Source of the DNA: Flavisolibacter longurius | Lineage (GTDB): Bacteria > Bacteroidota > Bacteroidia > Chitinophagales > Chitinophagaceae | Direction: 5' to 3' | NCBI GenBank assembly: GCA_013327885.1 | Contig: JABUMY010000001.1 | Span: 496,001 to 560,000, forward strand | DNA length: 64,000 bases | Part shown: piece by piece, positions 1 to 10,589 of the stretch | How positions within the stretch are numbered: position 1 is the stretch's first letter | How the letters are laid out: each line of letters begins with the position of its first letter | The notes under the pieces: generated by a model | The model's database searches: none | Told to the model about the DNA's origin: nothing | Seen by the model: only the letters and a program-made list of their open reading frames with translations | Made by a program: the position numbers and the translations under genes

Positions 1-1185
1 CGGCGAATGTTCGAACCACGATGTGGTGATGCTGCGGTAACTCGTTTCATCACCGGCCAGCTCTTTCAGCACTTCCATTTCGGTACGGGCATGCGAGAGC
101 ATATCCACAAAATTGTACACGATCACATTCAGGTCGTTGGTCATCAGGTTGTGTACATTGTTAACCAGGTCAAGACCGGCCTGGTTGTTCACCACTTTGG
201 TATACGAAACCCGCAGGTTGCTTTCGCCAAGGGTCTTTAACTGGCCGCGTAAAAAATCTTCTTCTGAAAGATTTTTGCCGCCTTCTTCATCATCGTTCTT
301 CCACTGCTGTGGAAATTTTTTTTCGATGTCGATGGGCAGCATACCGGAGAAAATGGCATTGCGGGCATAATGTGTTGCCGTGGGTAAAATGCTGTAGAAC
401 GTATCTTCTTCCACCATGCGAAAGCTTTCGAGAAAGATGGGCATGATGCTGCGCCACTGGTCGAAGCGCAGGTTATCGATCAGCACAAAAAAGGTGGGAA
501 CGCCTTTTTCTACCTGTGGAATGACCTTCTCACGGAAAAGCGTATGCGAAAGTACCGGCTTGTCTTTTACACCGGGTTTTAGCCAGGACGTGTAGTTGCG
601 TGAAATGAACTTAAAGAACTCTGTGTTGGCTTCACCTTTTTGGGTTTGAAACACTTCCTGCATTTCCGGACTGTCGCTGCGCTGTAGGCTCAGTTCCCAG
701 TGCACCAGTTCTTTGTAAATACCCATCCATTCGGTGTGATTCGGATTGGAGTTAAGCGCCATAAAAAGATTGCGAAACTGCTGCTGGTAGGCCGTGGTCG
801 TTTTTTCGGCCACCAGCCGCCGGTTGTCGATGATCTTTTTCAGTGAAAGCCATACCTGGTTTGGGTTTACTGGCTTGATAAGGTAGTCCGAGATCTGGCT
901 GCCGATGGCTTCATCCATCAGGTTTTCTGTTTCGTTTTTGGTGATGAGCACAACGGGTATCTGCGCATTCACCTCCTTTATTTTTGATAGTGTTTCCAGA
1001 CCTGTGATGCCCGGCATGGTTTCGTCGAGCAACACCACATCAACGGCGTTTTCTTTTACATAATCGATGGCATCAAACCCATTGGTGAGCGTTTGTACAT
1101 CGTATCCTTTATTCTGTAAAAAGATTTTTTGCGATTGCAGGCTTTCTATTTCATCATCTACCCATAAAATCTTGGCAAGGGACAT
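1..1185 (-). CDS. porX: PorX-type response regulator with PglZ domain (3' end outside window)
   Basis: Reading the reverse strand from an ATG at 1185 gives 395 uninterrupted codons to the left edge, so the C-terminus lies outside the window. Residues 1-120 are a CheY-like receiver: acidic pair D10-D11, phosphoacceptor D54 in LLDETMPG and K104 in LIKPVNP. The following part matches the PglZ/alkaline-phosphatase-superfamily domain, with FVLIDNLRFDQW and, further on, PTATHYARNAIFSG, whose Thr is the likely nucleophile. This receiver-PglZ architecture is that of PorX, which in Porphyromonas gingivalis controls type IX secretion genes together with PorY and SigP. About 120 residues of the usual roughly 515 are missing to the left. 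It is divergent from the HD-domain gene. The family is clear; its regulatory role here is inferred from the family. Confidence 0.9.
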   Translation of the reverse strand, partial: MSLAKILWVDDEIESLQSQKIFLQNKGYDVQTLTNGFDAIDYVKENAVDVVLLDETMPGITGLETLSKIKEVNAQIPVVLITKNETENLMDEAIGSQISDYLIKPVNPNQVWLSLKKIIDNRRLVAEKTTTAYQQQFRNLFMALNSNPNHTEWMGIYKELVHWELSLQRSDSPEMQEVFQTQKGEANTEFFKFISRNYTSWLKPGVKDKPVLSHTLFREKVIPQVEKGVPTFFVLIDNLRFDQWRSIMPIFLESFRMVEEDTFYSILPTATHYARNAIFSGMLPIDIEKKFPQQWKNDDEEGGKNLSEEDFLRGQLKTLGESNLRVSYTKVVNNQAGLDLVNNVHNLMTNDLNVIVYNFVDMLSHARTEMEVLKELAGDETSYRSITTSWFEHSP

Positions 1186-1200
1186 AGCTTATTCTTTTTG

Positions 1201-1279
1201 GTGAAACGGCAAACGTCAAACGGGAGATAGGAGAGACCGCTGTTTGAAACGGACTCCGGTTTAACGTCTGACGTTTCAC
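1201..1279. repeat. Imperfect 21-bp inverted repeat in the porX/HD divergent gap
   Basis: Arms 1201-1221 and 1259-1279 are reverse complements at 18 of 21 positions, separated by 37 bases. They sit between the two divergent starts (1185 and 1372). The arms are built from the words AAACG and CGTTT, like other low-complexity intergenic stretches here. It could be a regulator site, a cruciform or neutral repeat decay; the sequence does not decide. Confidence 0.6.
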
Positions 1280-1371
1280 GTTTGTCTTCAAATGTAACTC
1301 CTGCAAATGAGAAACCAAGAGCGGTTAAAACACTCCCGGCTTATTTTTGAGGCAACTTATCCCTTATTCGC

Positions 1372-2586
1372 ATGGCTTATGTACGCAAGATTATCAACGA
1401 TCCCGTTTATGGCTTTATCACGGTTGATGATCCGCTGATCTTCGAAATCATTTCGCATCCTTACTACCAGCGTCTGCGCCGCATTCACCAGATGGCTTTT
1501 GCCTCGCTGGTTTATCCCGGTGCCGTACACACCCGCCTGCATCATAGCCTGGGTGCTTACCACCTCATGGGCCTGGCACTTTCGGAGTTGCGCGGAAAAG
1601 GCGTGGAGATCACGAAAGACGAAGAGCAGGGTGCCAAAATCGCCATCCTGCTGCACGACATCGGCCATGGGCCCTATTCGCATGCGCTGGAGCGAAAGTT
1701 GATCAAAGGTGTTCACCACGAAGATATTTCCATTCTTATTTTACAACTGCTGAATGAAAAGCTTGGGGGCAAACTGCAAACGGCCATCGACATTTTTACC
1801 GATGTATATCCCAAAAGGTTTTTGCACCAGCTTGTCTCCGGGCAACTCGATGTGGACCGTATGGATTATCTCACCCGCGATTCTTTTTTCACCGGTGTGG
1901 TAGAAGGCGCCATTGGTTACGACCGCATTTTAAAAATGCTTACCGTGCATGAAGGCGAACTGGTAGTGGAAGAGAAAGCCATCTTCACCGTGGAGAAATT
2001 TCTTGTTTCACGCCGGCTGATGTACTGGCAGGTTTATTTGCACAAAACGGTGATGGCCGCTGAAAAAATGCTGGTGCGGATCATTGAAAGAGCCAACGAA
2101 TTACTCGCAAGTGGTATTGAGCTGCCCATGGCCTCGCCCAATCTTTCATTTTTTTTAAAAGAGCACAAACCCGATGGAAACTTTGTTCGCCATCTGGAAA
2201 AGTTTGCCCAGCTTGACGACACGGATGTAATGTGCACCATCAAAAACTGGTGCGGTCATTTCGACCCGGTGATCTCCCGCCTGAGCAAAGGACTGGTGGA
2301 AAGAAAGCTGCTCAAGATCAAGCTGAGTGGCGAGCCGTTTGACAAAACCCTGCTGGAAGCCCTGCGAAAAGATGTTGCCAACAAATTAGGGATCACCGAA
2401 ACAGAAGCAGCCTATTTTGTGTTTGCTGGCGAAGCGGTGAACACTACCTACAACCCATACGATGAGCACATCCGCATCCTGTTCAAGGATGGAAGCGTTT
2501 CGGATATTTCGGGTGTCGACAATGCGCTGATACAGGAGAAGATATCTGCCCCTTTCAAAAAATACTACCTTTGCTACCTTAAATAA
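1372..2586 (+). CDS. HD-superfamily phosphohydrolase (SAMHD1/dGTPase-like)
   Basis: This 404-residue soluble protein has the metal ligands of the HD superfamily: H57 in TRLHHSLGAYH, the H95-D96 doublet in LLHDIGHGPYSH, and D162 in DVDRMDYLTRD. That arrangement resembles SAMHD1- and dGTPase-like nucleotide hydrolases. Substrate is unknown; dNTPs or other nucleotides are likely by family. It starts at the ATG of MAYVRKIIND, which begins at the conserved N-terminal motif of the family. It is divergent from porX and lies 124 bases before lpxD on the same strand, an HD-lpxD pairing commonly found in Bacteroidota. No signal peptide or membrane segment is visible. Confidence 0.88.
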   Translation: MAYVRKIINDPVYGFITVDDPLIFEIISHPYYQRLRRIHQMAFASLVYPGAVHTRLHHSLGAYHLMGLALSELRGKGVEITKDEEQGAKIAILLHDIGHGPYSHALERKLIKGVHHEDISILILQLLNEKLGGKLQTAIDIFTDVYPKRFLHQLVSGQLDVDRMDYLTRDSFFTGVVEGAIGYDRILKMLTVHEGELVVEEKAIFTVEKFLVSRRLMYWQVYLHKTVMAAEKMLVRIIERANELLASGIELPMASPNLSFFLKEHKPDGNFVRHLEKFAQLDDTDVMCTIKNWCGHFDPVISRLSKGLVERKLLKIKLSGEPFDKTLLEALRKDVANKLGITETEAAYFVFAGEAVNTTYNPYDEHIRILFKDGSVSDISGVDNALIQEKISAPFKKYYLCYLK

Positions 2587-2710
2587 AAAAGGTCGAAAGC
2601 GTTTAAAAGTCAAAAATCTCATAATAACTGGCTGGCGGTTAGCGTTTGTACAGTTTGATCGTGATATTTGTTTTTTTCACGGTTTGACCAATTGACCTAT
2701 TAGACTTTTT

Positions 2711-3757
2711 ATGCAATTCACAGCCGCCCAGATAGCAATACTGCTGAATGGAAAAGTAGAAGGAAACGCTGAGGTGATCGTTTCTTCGTTCGGAAAGATC
2801 GAAGAAGCAGAAGAGGGGCAGCTTACCTTTTTAGCCAATCCCAAATACGAAGACTTTTTATATTCTACCAATGCCTCCATTGCCATTATCAACGAAGGAT
2901 ACGAACTGCGCAATACTGTAAAGCCAACGCTGATCCGCGTACCCGATGCTTACAGTGCTTTTGCACAGCTCCTGGGTAAGTACCAGGAAATGGCCACGCA
3001 GCAACTAAAAGGCATCCAGCAGCCCAGCTATATTTCCAGCACAGCCAAACTGGCCGACGATGTGTTTGTGGGTGCTTTTGCCTATATCGGCGATGGCGTG
3101 AAGATCGGCGAAGGCTCCAAGATCTTCCCGCATACTTTCATTGGTGATAACGTAGTAATCGGCAAGAATTGCATTATCCATCCCAGCGTAAAAATTTACC
3201 ACGATTGCCAGTTGGGCAACAATGTTACCATTCATGCCGGAACGGTGATCGGTTCCGATGGCTTTGGTTTTGCGCCGCAGGCTGATGGCTCGTTTAAAAA
3301 AGTGCCGCAGATCGGTAACGTGGTGATCGAAGACCATGTGGAGATTGGCGCCAATACCACCATCGACCGCGCTACAATGGGCTCTACCTGCATTCGGCTG
3401 GGTGCTAAGTTGGACAACCTCATCCAGATTGCACACAATGTAGAAGTGGGTAACAGCACCGTGATTGCCGCACAAGCCGGCGTTAGCGGCTCCACTAAAA
3501 TTGGCAGCAATGTGATGATCGGTGGGCAGGCTGGCCTGGTTGGACACATTCAAATTGCGGACGGCTCCAAGATCAATGCGCAGAGTGGTGTGAGCAAGTC
3601 ACTGAAAGAACCTTACAGCGCTGTTACCGGTTCGCCGGCGGCCGATTATACCAGCGCCCTGCGCAGCCAGGCCGTTTTCCGCAACCTTCCCCAACTCGAA
3701 AAACGCATCCAGGAACTGGAAAATATTATCAAGCAGTTGATGACAGAACGGGTTTAG
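2711..3757 (+). CDS. lpxD: UDP-3-O-(3-hydroxyacyl)glucosamine N-acyltransferase
   Basis: LpxD adds the N-linked 3-hydroxyacyl chain from acyl-ACP to UDP-3-O-acyl-glucosamine, the third step of lipid A synthesis, in the cytoplasm. The 348-residue product has the N-terminal uridine-binding domain (residues 1-100), then a left-handed beta helix of hexapeptide repeats (about 105-310) and a C-terminal helix ([16 protein letters not shown]). The catalytic His is probably H242 in [10 protein letters not shown], equivalent to His239 of the E. coli enzyme. Length matches the family. In many Bacteroidota lpxC-fabZ and lpxA follow directly; here a convergent sugar kinase follows instead, so those lipid A genes must be elsewhere. 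An intrinsic terminator follows at 3834. Confidence 0.96.
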   Translation: MQFTAAQIAILLNGKVEGNAEVIVSSFGKIEEAEEGQLTFLANPKYEDFLYSTNASIAIINEGYELRNTVKPTLIRVPDAYSAFAQLLGKYQEMATQQLKGIQQPSYISSTAKLADDVFVGAFAYIGDGVKIGEGSKIFPHTFIGDNVVIGKNCIIHPSVKIYHDCQLGNNVTIHAGTVIGSDGFGFAPQADGSFKKVPQIGNVVIEDHVEIGANTTIDRATMGSTCIRLGAKLDNLIQIAHNVEVGNSTVIAAQAGVSGSTKIGSNVMIGGQAGLVGHIQIADGSKINAQSGVSKSLKEPYSAVTGSPAADYTSALRSQAVFRNLPQLEKRIQELENIIKQLMTERV

Positions 3758-3833
3758 ACCAACGGCCCCCTGTCTCCCAGTGGGGGAACTTAGGTACATG
3801 CCGCCTTTCTTTTTCAACCAAACTTTAGGTTAT

Positions 3834-3867
3834 AAAACAGGACACACTGAAGCGTGTCCTGTTTTTT
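3834..3867 (+). terminator. Intrinsic terminator after lpxD
   Basis: A perfect 12-bp stem (AAAACAGGACAC paired with GTGTCCTGTTTT, 3834-3845 with 3854-3865) has an 8-base loop and ends in a T run. The A-rich left flank means it may also serve the convergent kinase transcript. Confidence 0.85.
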
Positions 3868-4025
3868 CTTTTAGGAGAGCATAAATATTTCCTGCTGCGC
3901 AGGTAAAATGGTCGCACGGAGCAAAGGAGGAAAGGAGGGGGCAATTGGCAAAAGGCAATCCGCAATAAGCAAATGAAAAGTCTGGCAAATAAAATCCTCC
4001 TTTCCTCCTTCCCTCCGTGCGAAAT

Positions 4026-4047
4026 AAAAAAAGCTGGCGAAGCCAGC
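4026..4047 (-). terminator. Intrinsic terminator after the sugar kinase
   Basis: On the reverse strand GCTGGC-TTC-GCCAGC is followed by a run of T residues (seen as the A run just left of the stem on the forward strand). It lies about 50 bases past the kinase stop codon. Confidence 0.75.
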
Positions 4048-4098
4048 GTAAAACTGTTTCTCCTAAAGAAAGTTTGCAGAAAATAAACTCGCTCCGGC

Positions 4099-4995
4099 CT
4101 AAGTTCCCCCACTGGGAGACAGGGGGCCGTGGGCTGTAGCTTCGTAATCCGGGCAGGCGCCTTCTTTTGAGGCAATAAAAGCACCGAGGGCATTGGCCGC
4201 CTGCAGGCGATCGGGGATAGAGGCGTCGGCACTTGTCTTGGCCAGGAAAGCGGCTAAAAATGCATCGCCGCTGCCGATGGTGTCTACCACTTTGACCGGG
4301 TAGCCGGGATGGGAAAAAATCTCACCCTCGTGACAAACCGTTGCGCCGCTGCCACCTTGCGTAACAATAATGGTGGGAATGGAAAAGTGGTTTTGCAGGT
4401 GCCGCAACTGGTTTTCGGTACTACTTTCTTTGTTCAACCAGCTGCTGACAAGGGGGAGTTCGTGTTCGTTTAGCTTCAGGATGTCTGCGCTGTTGAGAAG
4501 CTTTTCCACCAATTCCTTAGAATAATGCGGGGAGCGGAGGTTGATGTCAACAACGTTGAACTTCGCCGCTTCCACCAGTTGCCAAAGCGCATTTGCCGTT
4601 ACTGCATTACGGGCCGCCAGGCTGCCGTAAATAAAAAACCGGGCTTCTGCCACCAATTGGGTCAGGCTTTGCTCCCACGCAATAAAATCCCAGGCTACGG
4701 GTGCAACAATCTCGTAACTCACTTCATTGCTTTCGTACAGGGTGGCGTTTACCACGCCGGTAGGCTGGTCGTTATCGGTTTGCACAAAGGTGGTGGTTAC
4801 GCCATTTTGTTCCAGGATCTGCAGGAGGCTTTTTCCCCGCTCATCATTCCCGACCCGGGAGATCAGTGCAGCCTGCAAGCCTTGTTTCTGCAGGTGGTAA
4901 GCAACATTCATGGGAGCGCCGCCGGGCCGGGCGCCGGTAGGCAAGAGGTCCCAAAGGGTTTCGCCAAAGCAAACGGCATCGTAACGGTTTTGCAT
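4099..4995 (-). CDS. PfkB-family carbohydrate kinase (fructokinase-like)
   Basis: The protein (298 residues from the ATG at 4995) is a ribokinase/PfkB-family sugar kinase. It shows the N-terminal substrate motif (CFGETLWDLLPTG followed by GGAPMNVAYHL), the ATP-binding VTQGGSG region and the C-terminal signature DTIGSGDAFLAAF, whose last Asp is the catalytic base. The GGAPMNVAYHL pattern is typical of fructokinases, but substrate is not proven. An upstream start at 5034 is possible; 4995 is preferred because MQNRYDAVCFGE fits the normal family N-terminus. Its final residues (HGPLSPSGGT) are encoded by the right arm of the 33-base inverted repeat, so the C-terminus looks replaced or extended by repeat DNA. 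It is divergent from gyrB. Confidence 0.88.
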   Translation of the reverse strand: MQNRYDAVCFGETLWDLLPTGARPGGAPMNVAYHLQKQGLQAALISRVGNDERGKSLLQILEQNGVTTTFVQTDNDQPTGVVNATLYESNEVSYEIVAPVAWDFIAWEQSLTQLVAEARFFIYGSLAARNAVTANALWQLVEAAKFNVVDINLRSPHYSKELVEKLLNSADILKLNEHELPLVSSWLNKESSTENQLRHLQNHFSIPTIIVTQGGSGATVCHEGEIFSHPGYPVKVVDTIGSGDAFLAAFLAKTSADASIPDRLQAANALGAFIASKEGACPDYEATAHGPLSPSGGT

Positions 4996-5150
4996 GTTGT
5001 GGTTTCCGGTTTGAATGAAAGGGAAAGGCATCAAACCGTGAATTTAGGATAAAGAAAGGAGTGGAAACCTTGTTTTTAAATGGAATCTTCCCGGATGACT
5101 GGCAATCCTGTCCGGTGCCTTTTAAGGCGTCCTTTTTAACGGTTTGGCCA

Positions 5151-5181
5151 TTGGCAAAGCCGGCCTTTTTCGGTACATTTG
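5151..5181 (+). promoter_or_regulatory. Bacteroidota-type promoter for gyrB
   Basis: TACATTTG at 5174-5181 matches the Bacteroidota -7 consensus TAnnTTTG exactly. A TTG at 5151-5153 lies 20 bases upstream, matching the usual -33 element. The predicted transcript starts about 40 bases before the gyrB ATG. Confidence 0.65.
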
Positions 5182-5204
5182 CCCGAATAGACAGGCACCA
5201 CTGA

Positions 5205-7223
<2,019 letters not shown>

Positions 7224-7243
7224 GCATACCAATCAACATATCG

Positions 7244-7275
7244 AAAGGCCCGGTGATAAAGCCGGGCCTTTTTGT
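7244..7275 (+). terminator. Intrinsic terminator after gyrB
   Basis: A perfect 10-bp stem AAAGGCCCGG / CCGGGCCTTT (7244-7253 with 7262-7271) ends in a T run, about 20 bases after the gyrB stop codon. Confidence 0.9.
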
Positions 7276-7329
7276 TTCCGCTTGTCAAAAGAACGGGATG
7301 CAAAGCAGAAGAGTCGTTACTTTCAGCCT

Positions 7330-8526
7330 ATGCAAAGACTGCTACTTATTCTCCTGGTTCTATTTTGGCAGCAGGCAAAAGCGCAAAAGCTGGTCAGCGG
7401 TGTGGTACTGGATGCTGAAAAAAACAGTCCTGTACCCAAGGCAAGCGTGTTTCTGAACAATACCTCCATCGGAACAACTGCTAACGATAAAGGCGAATTT
7501 CAATTGCAGGTTCCCGCTGGTAAATACGAATTGATCGTGTCATCCGTAGGGTATGTCACCAGCAACCAAACCATCACTGCAGAAGAGGTTATGGGCTTCC
7601 TAACGGTGAAGCTTACGCTAAAAGCACCGGAGCTGGAGACGGTGGTCATTGAACCTTACGAAAAAGACGGCTGGCAGAAATGGGGCCGGTTCTTCCTGGA
7701 AAATTTTATCGGTACCTCGGCACTGGCGGAAGATTGCAAGATTCTAAACAAAGAGGTGATCCGTTTCCGGTATTCAAAAGCCGCCAATAAATTAACGGCC
7801 CATGCGCTGGAACCGCTCAAGATTGAGAACAAGGCCTTGGGCTACCGCATCCAGTACCAGTTGGAAACATTCGAGTACAATTTCGGGAACAAGTACATGC
7901 TTTATGTGGGTTACCCGTTTTTTGAATTGATGGACGGGAAGGCAAAAAAGCAAAACGCCTGGCAACAGAAAAGGGCCGACGTGTATCACGGATCGATGAT
8001 GCATTTTATGCGATCTGTTTACCGTAACACGCTGCAGCAGGAAGGGTTTGAAGTGCGGCGCATGAAAAAGGTTCCCAACGGGGAAAAGGCGCGGATCCGG
8101 GCAATGGATCGGAGCAGTGTGGTTAAAAACGCAACCGGCAATTTGATCACCGTTGGCTTGCCGGAATCGCCGGACAGTGTCGCTTATTACCAAAAGGTGC
8201 GGCGCCAGCCTGATTTTCATGATATCATTGGAAGGGACATCCTGGTAGGCGACAGTATTGCCTTTGCCCTTGACACCGTGACGGCAGCGCTTTCGTTTCC
8301 GGATTATTTGTTTGTCCGCTACAAAAATGGCAACGTGCCAAAAGAATATATACAACGCTTTCCCGATGGCGCACATGCCATGGTTTCGTATGTGCAGTTG
8401 CTCAACGATGAGGTGGTTGCCATTCAGTCGAACGGCATGTTTTATAACCCGGTAGATCTCATCAGTTCAGGGTATTGGGCCTGGTCGGAAAAGATGGCGA
8501 CCATGCTGCCTTTTGACTACAAATAA
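7330..8526 (+). CDS. Secreted carboxypeptidase-regulatory-like domain protein
   Basis: The 398-residue protein starts at the ATG of MQRLLLILLVLFWQQAKAQ, a clear signal peptide; an in-frame upstream start would overlap gyrB and bury the signal. Residues about 22-110 form a carboxypeptidase D regulatory-like beta-sandwich (SGVVLDAEKNSPVPKASVFL, then GEFQLQVPAGKYELIVSSVGY), the domain that often heads TonB-dependent receptors. The rest is not a TonB plug or barrel; it is a roughly 290-residue region found in Bacteroidota envelope proteins, with no function I can assign. It is 106 bases after gyrB, beyond that gene's terminator. Envelope location is inferred from the signal peptide. Confidence 0.82.
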   Translation: MQRLLLILLVLFWQQAKAQKLVSGVVLDAEKNSPVPKASVFLNNTSIGTTANDKGEFQLQVPAGKYELIVSSVGYVTSNQTITAEEVMGFLTVKLTLKAPELETVVIEPYEKDGWQKWGRFFLENFIGTSALAEDCKILNKEVIRFRYSKAANKLTAHALEPLKIENKALGYRIQYQLETFEYNFGNKYMLYVGYPFFELMDGKAKKQNAWQQKRADVYHGSMMHFMRSVYRNTLQQEGFEVRRMKKVPNGEKARIRAMDRSSVVKNATGNLITVGLPESPDSVAYYQKVRRQPDFHDIIGRDILVGDSIAFALDTVTAALSFPDYLFVRYKNGNVPKEYIQRFPDGAHAMVSYVQLLNDEVVAIQSNGMFYNPVDLISSGYWAWSEKMATMLPFDYK

Positions 8527-8597
8527 GGGGCATGAAAAACGAATCAATTTTCCGCTTAATTTCAGGTCTTTCAGCAAACATCAACGAAAACCTACCA

Positions 8598-9599
8598 ATG
8601 ACCTACCAGGCTTCCCCCGGTCGCTATGCTTACATGGAATACAGGCGTTGCGGCAACAGCGGGCTAAAACTTCCCGCCATCTCCCTAGGCTTATGGCACA
8701 ACTTCGGCCGCAACGATGATTACGAACGGTGCCGCAGCATTCTGCATACGGGCTTCGACAGTGGCATTACGCATTTTGACCTGGCCAACAATTACGGCCC
8801 GCCACCGGGCGGTGCCGAAGAAATGTTTGGCAAAATCATGAAGCAGGACTTCAAGCCTTACCGTGATGAGTTGATCATTTCTACAAAAGCCGGCTGGCCC
8901 ATGTGGCCTGGGCCTTACGGTGATGCCGGTTCAAAAAAATACCTGGTGGCCAGCCTCGATCAAAGCCTGCGGCGGATGGGACTGGATTATGTCGATATCT
9001 TTTACCACCACCGTCCCGACCCCGAAACGCCGCTGGAAGAATCGATGGCGGCCCTTGACCTGATCGTACGGCAAGGCAAGGCCTTGTACGTGGGTATTTC
9101 CAGTTATTCTGCAGACCAAACTGCAAAAGCGGTGGAAGTGCTGCGGTCGATGGGAACGCCCATGCTCATTCACCAGCCGCGTTATTCCCTGCTCGACCGT
9201 TGGGTGGAAGACGGCTTGCTGGATGTGCTGGAAAAAGAAGGGGTTGGCTGCATTACATTCTCTTCGCTGGAGCAAGGCCTGCTGACCAATAAATACCTCA
9301 ACGGCATCCCGCAAGATTCCCGGGCCGCCAGTGAACGCGGTAACGGTGCCATGGATGCCAACAGCATTACCCCGGAAGTGATCGCAAGAATTCAAAAGCT
9401 CAACCAGGTGGCGCTTGACCGCAATCAAACGCTGGCCCAAATGTCGCTGGCCTGGATCCTGAAAGACAAACGCATTACCTCTGTTATCATTGGTGCCAGC
9501 AAACCCGAGCAGGTGCTGGATTCGGTACAATGCCTGCGCGGAAATGTCTTTGTGGAAGAAGAACTGGCCCGGATTGAACATGCACTTGCCAGCCAGTAG
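8598..9599 (+). CDS. Aldo/keto reductase (YghZ/L-glyceraldehyde-3-phosphate reductase type)
   Basis: An NADPH-dependent TIM-barrel oxidoreductase of 333 residues. Catalytic residues are visible: Asp in HFDLANNYGPPPG, Tyr of NNYGP, Lys in STKAGWPMW and His in YHHRPDPETPLEE. The cofactor-binding C-terminus is SVIIGASKPEQVLDS. The long match around STKAGWPMWPGPYG and YVDIFYHHRPDPETP is typical of the YghZ/Gpr group, which reduces L-glyceraldehyde 3-phosphate and methylglyoxal; substrate here is inferred. I chose the ATG of MTYQASPGRYAYMEYR because the 22 upstream residues (from 8532) do not resemble the family. Confidence 0.9.
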   Translation: MTYQASPGRYAYMEYRRCGNSGLKLPAISLGLWHNFGRNDDYERCRSILHTGFDSGITHFDLANNYGPPPGGAEEMFGKIMKQDFKPYRDELIISTKAGWPMWPGPYGDAGSKKYLVASLDQSLRRMGLDYVDIFYHHRPDPETPLEESMAALDLIVRQGKALYVGISSYSADQTAKAVEVLRSMGTPMLIHQPRYSLLDRWVEDGLLDVLEKEGVGCITFSSLEQGLLTNKYLNGIPQDSRAASERGNGAMDANSITPEVIARIQKLNQVALDRNQTLAQMSLAWILKDKRITSVIIGASKPEQVLDSVQCLRGNVFVEEELARIEHALASQ

Positions 9600-9667
9600 T
9601 TTGTTTTTTTGGCTGAAGAAAATTTCCCTTTTTGAAGGAACAACCACTTTTTTGATCAATCCACCTT

Positions 9668-10195
9668 ATGCTTAGACGAACGTTCCTGCCGGGATTTTTC
9701 CTGCTTGCAACTGTAGTTGCCCGGGCCCAGTTTAATAATTCCCTGCCGCCGGCCGGTGAAACAACTGCCATCTTTTTGCTGACGGCAGGCGCCGAAGGCA
9801 GCCTGCCTGTAGGCAGCTTTGGTAAAATGACCTCGATTGGTCTGGGAGCCGAGGCAAAGGCTTGGCTGTTCGGATCCGGCCGCGGGGCAACATTGGGTTT
9901 AGGACTTCGCCGGTTTTCGGGTAAAAGCACCGATGGCAGCAAGTTGCCCTCCGCCACCCTTGTACCGGTAAAGGCTGGCTATCTCCTGTTTTTTGCTGAA
10001 ACATTTTTTGCGGAACCACAGGTCGGCTATTCTTTTGGCTCAACAGGCAGCAAAGGGTTTACGTATTCGATTGGCCTTGGCAGTGTGTTGGGCGAACGCA
10101 GTCTCCTGACTGCTCGTTTCGAAACAGTATCGGCAGTCCAATCATCTTTGCGTTTCCTTTCCTTGCAATATGCTTTTGCTCTTTCTGCTTTGTAG
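9668..10195 (+). CDS. Secreted hypothetical protein, probable small beta-barrel
   Basis: A 175-residue protein not assigned to a family. It begins with a signal peptide (MLRRTFLPGFFLLATVVARAQ). The rest alternates Gly/aromatic and hydrophobic stretches such as GLGLRRFSG, PQVGYSFGS and YSIGLGSVLG, and ends in LRFLSLQYAF, a pattern like an outer-membrane beta-barrel closing strand. It lies 68 bases after the aldo/keto reductase on the same strand, without an obvious terminator between. Barrel topology is inference. Confidence 0.6.
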   Translation: MLRRTFLPGFFLLATVVARAQFNNSLPPAGETTAIFLLTAGAEGSLPVGSFGKMTSIGLGAEAKAWLFGSGRGATLGLGLRRFSGKSTDGSKLPSATLVPVKAGYLLFFAETFFAEPQVGYSFGSTGSKGFTYSIGLGSVLGERSLLTARFETVSAVQSSLRFLSLQYAFALSAL

Positions 10196-10286
10196 GCGGG
10201 TTGGCAACAGTCTCTTCGGTAACCTTGGCCCTCATTTTGCCTGCTATCAACAAATCAATTCATTAGTAACCTTAAAACCAAAAGAT

Positions 10287-10490
10287 ATGGCAGACGTGAA
10301 GCTTACCGCTTATAATGTAAAAACAAAGGAAAAGAATGTTCCCATCCAGGATGCTGTGATCACCAAAACCGCCAAAGGCGCTTACATGGTGCAGGGGCAC
10401 GATGGAAAAGGAAATAAGCTGACAACCTTGTGCAACGAGGAAAAGGCAATGGCTGCCATTGACGCAGGCATGGCCAAAAAAGGCTGGTAA
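10287..10490 (+). CDS. Small conserved-looking hypothetical protein (67 aa)
   Basis: A 67-residue basic cytoplasmic protein beginning MADVKLTAYNVKTKEKNVP. It has no signal peptide or membrane segment; it looks like a compact alpha/beta protein with a C-terminal AMAAIDAGMAKKGW helix. I recognise no named domain. The ATG at 10287 is chosen because upstream in-frame residues overlap the preceding gene and look unlike a protein start. A strong hairpin with a T-rich tail follows at 10519-10583. The separate terminator and good coding character support a real gene. Confidence 0.65.
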   Translation: MADVKLTAYNVKTKEKNVPIQDAVITKTAKGAYMVQGHDGKGNKLTTLCNEEKAMAAIDAGMAKKGW

Positions 10491-10518
10491 CGTCTGTAAG
10501 GATGCCGGCAGGCCACGG

Positions 10519-10583
10519 GCTGCATGCGGTATACAAACACCCTTCGGGGATGCTGTTGTTGCCGCATGCAGCTTTGTTGTTTT
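10519..10583 (+). terminator. Long-stem terminator after the 67-aa gene
   Basis: An 11-bp stem GCTGCATGCGG / CCGCATGCAGC (10519-10529 with 10562-10572) encloses a smaller CCCTTCGGGG hairpin and is followed by a T-rich tail (TTTGTTGTTTTT). It separates the small gene from the convergent subtilase. Confidence 0.7.
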
Positions 10584-10589
10584 TGGTGA

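Larger units (their letters stand above)
3758..4098. repeat. Gene-free gap made of nested inverted repeats
   Basis: The 341 bases between lpxD and the convergent kinase hold two inverted repeats, one inside the other. The outer pair, 3762-3794 and 4098-4130, is a perfect 33-base match; its right arm lies inside the last codons of the kinase gene. The inner pair, 3912-3938 and 3996-4022, matches at 25 of 27 positions and is purine-rich on the left arm. Between the inner arms is low-complexity DNA made of GCAA-type words. Two terminator hairpins also lie here (3834-3867 and 4026-4047). No coding potential is seen. Confidence 0.85.
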
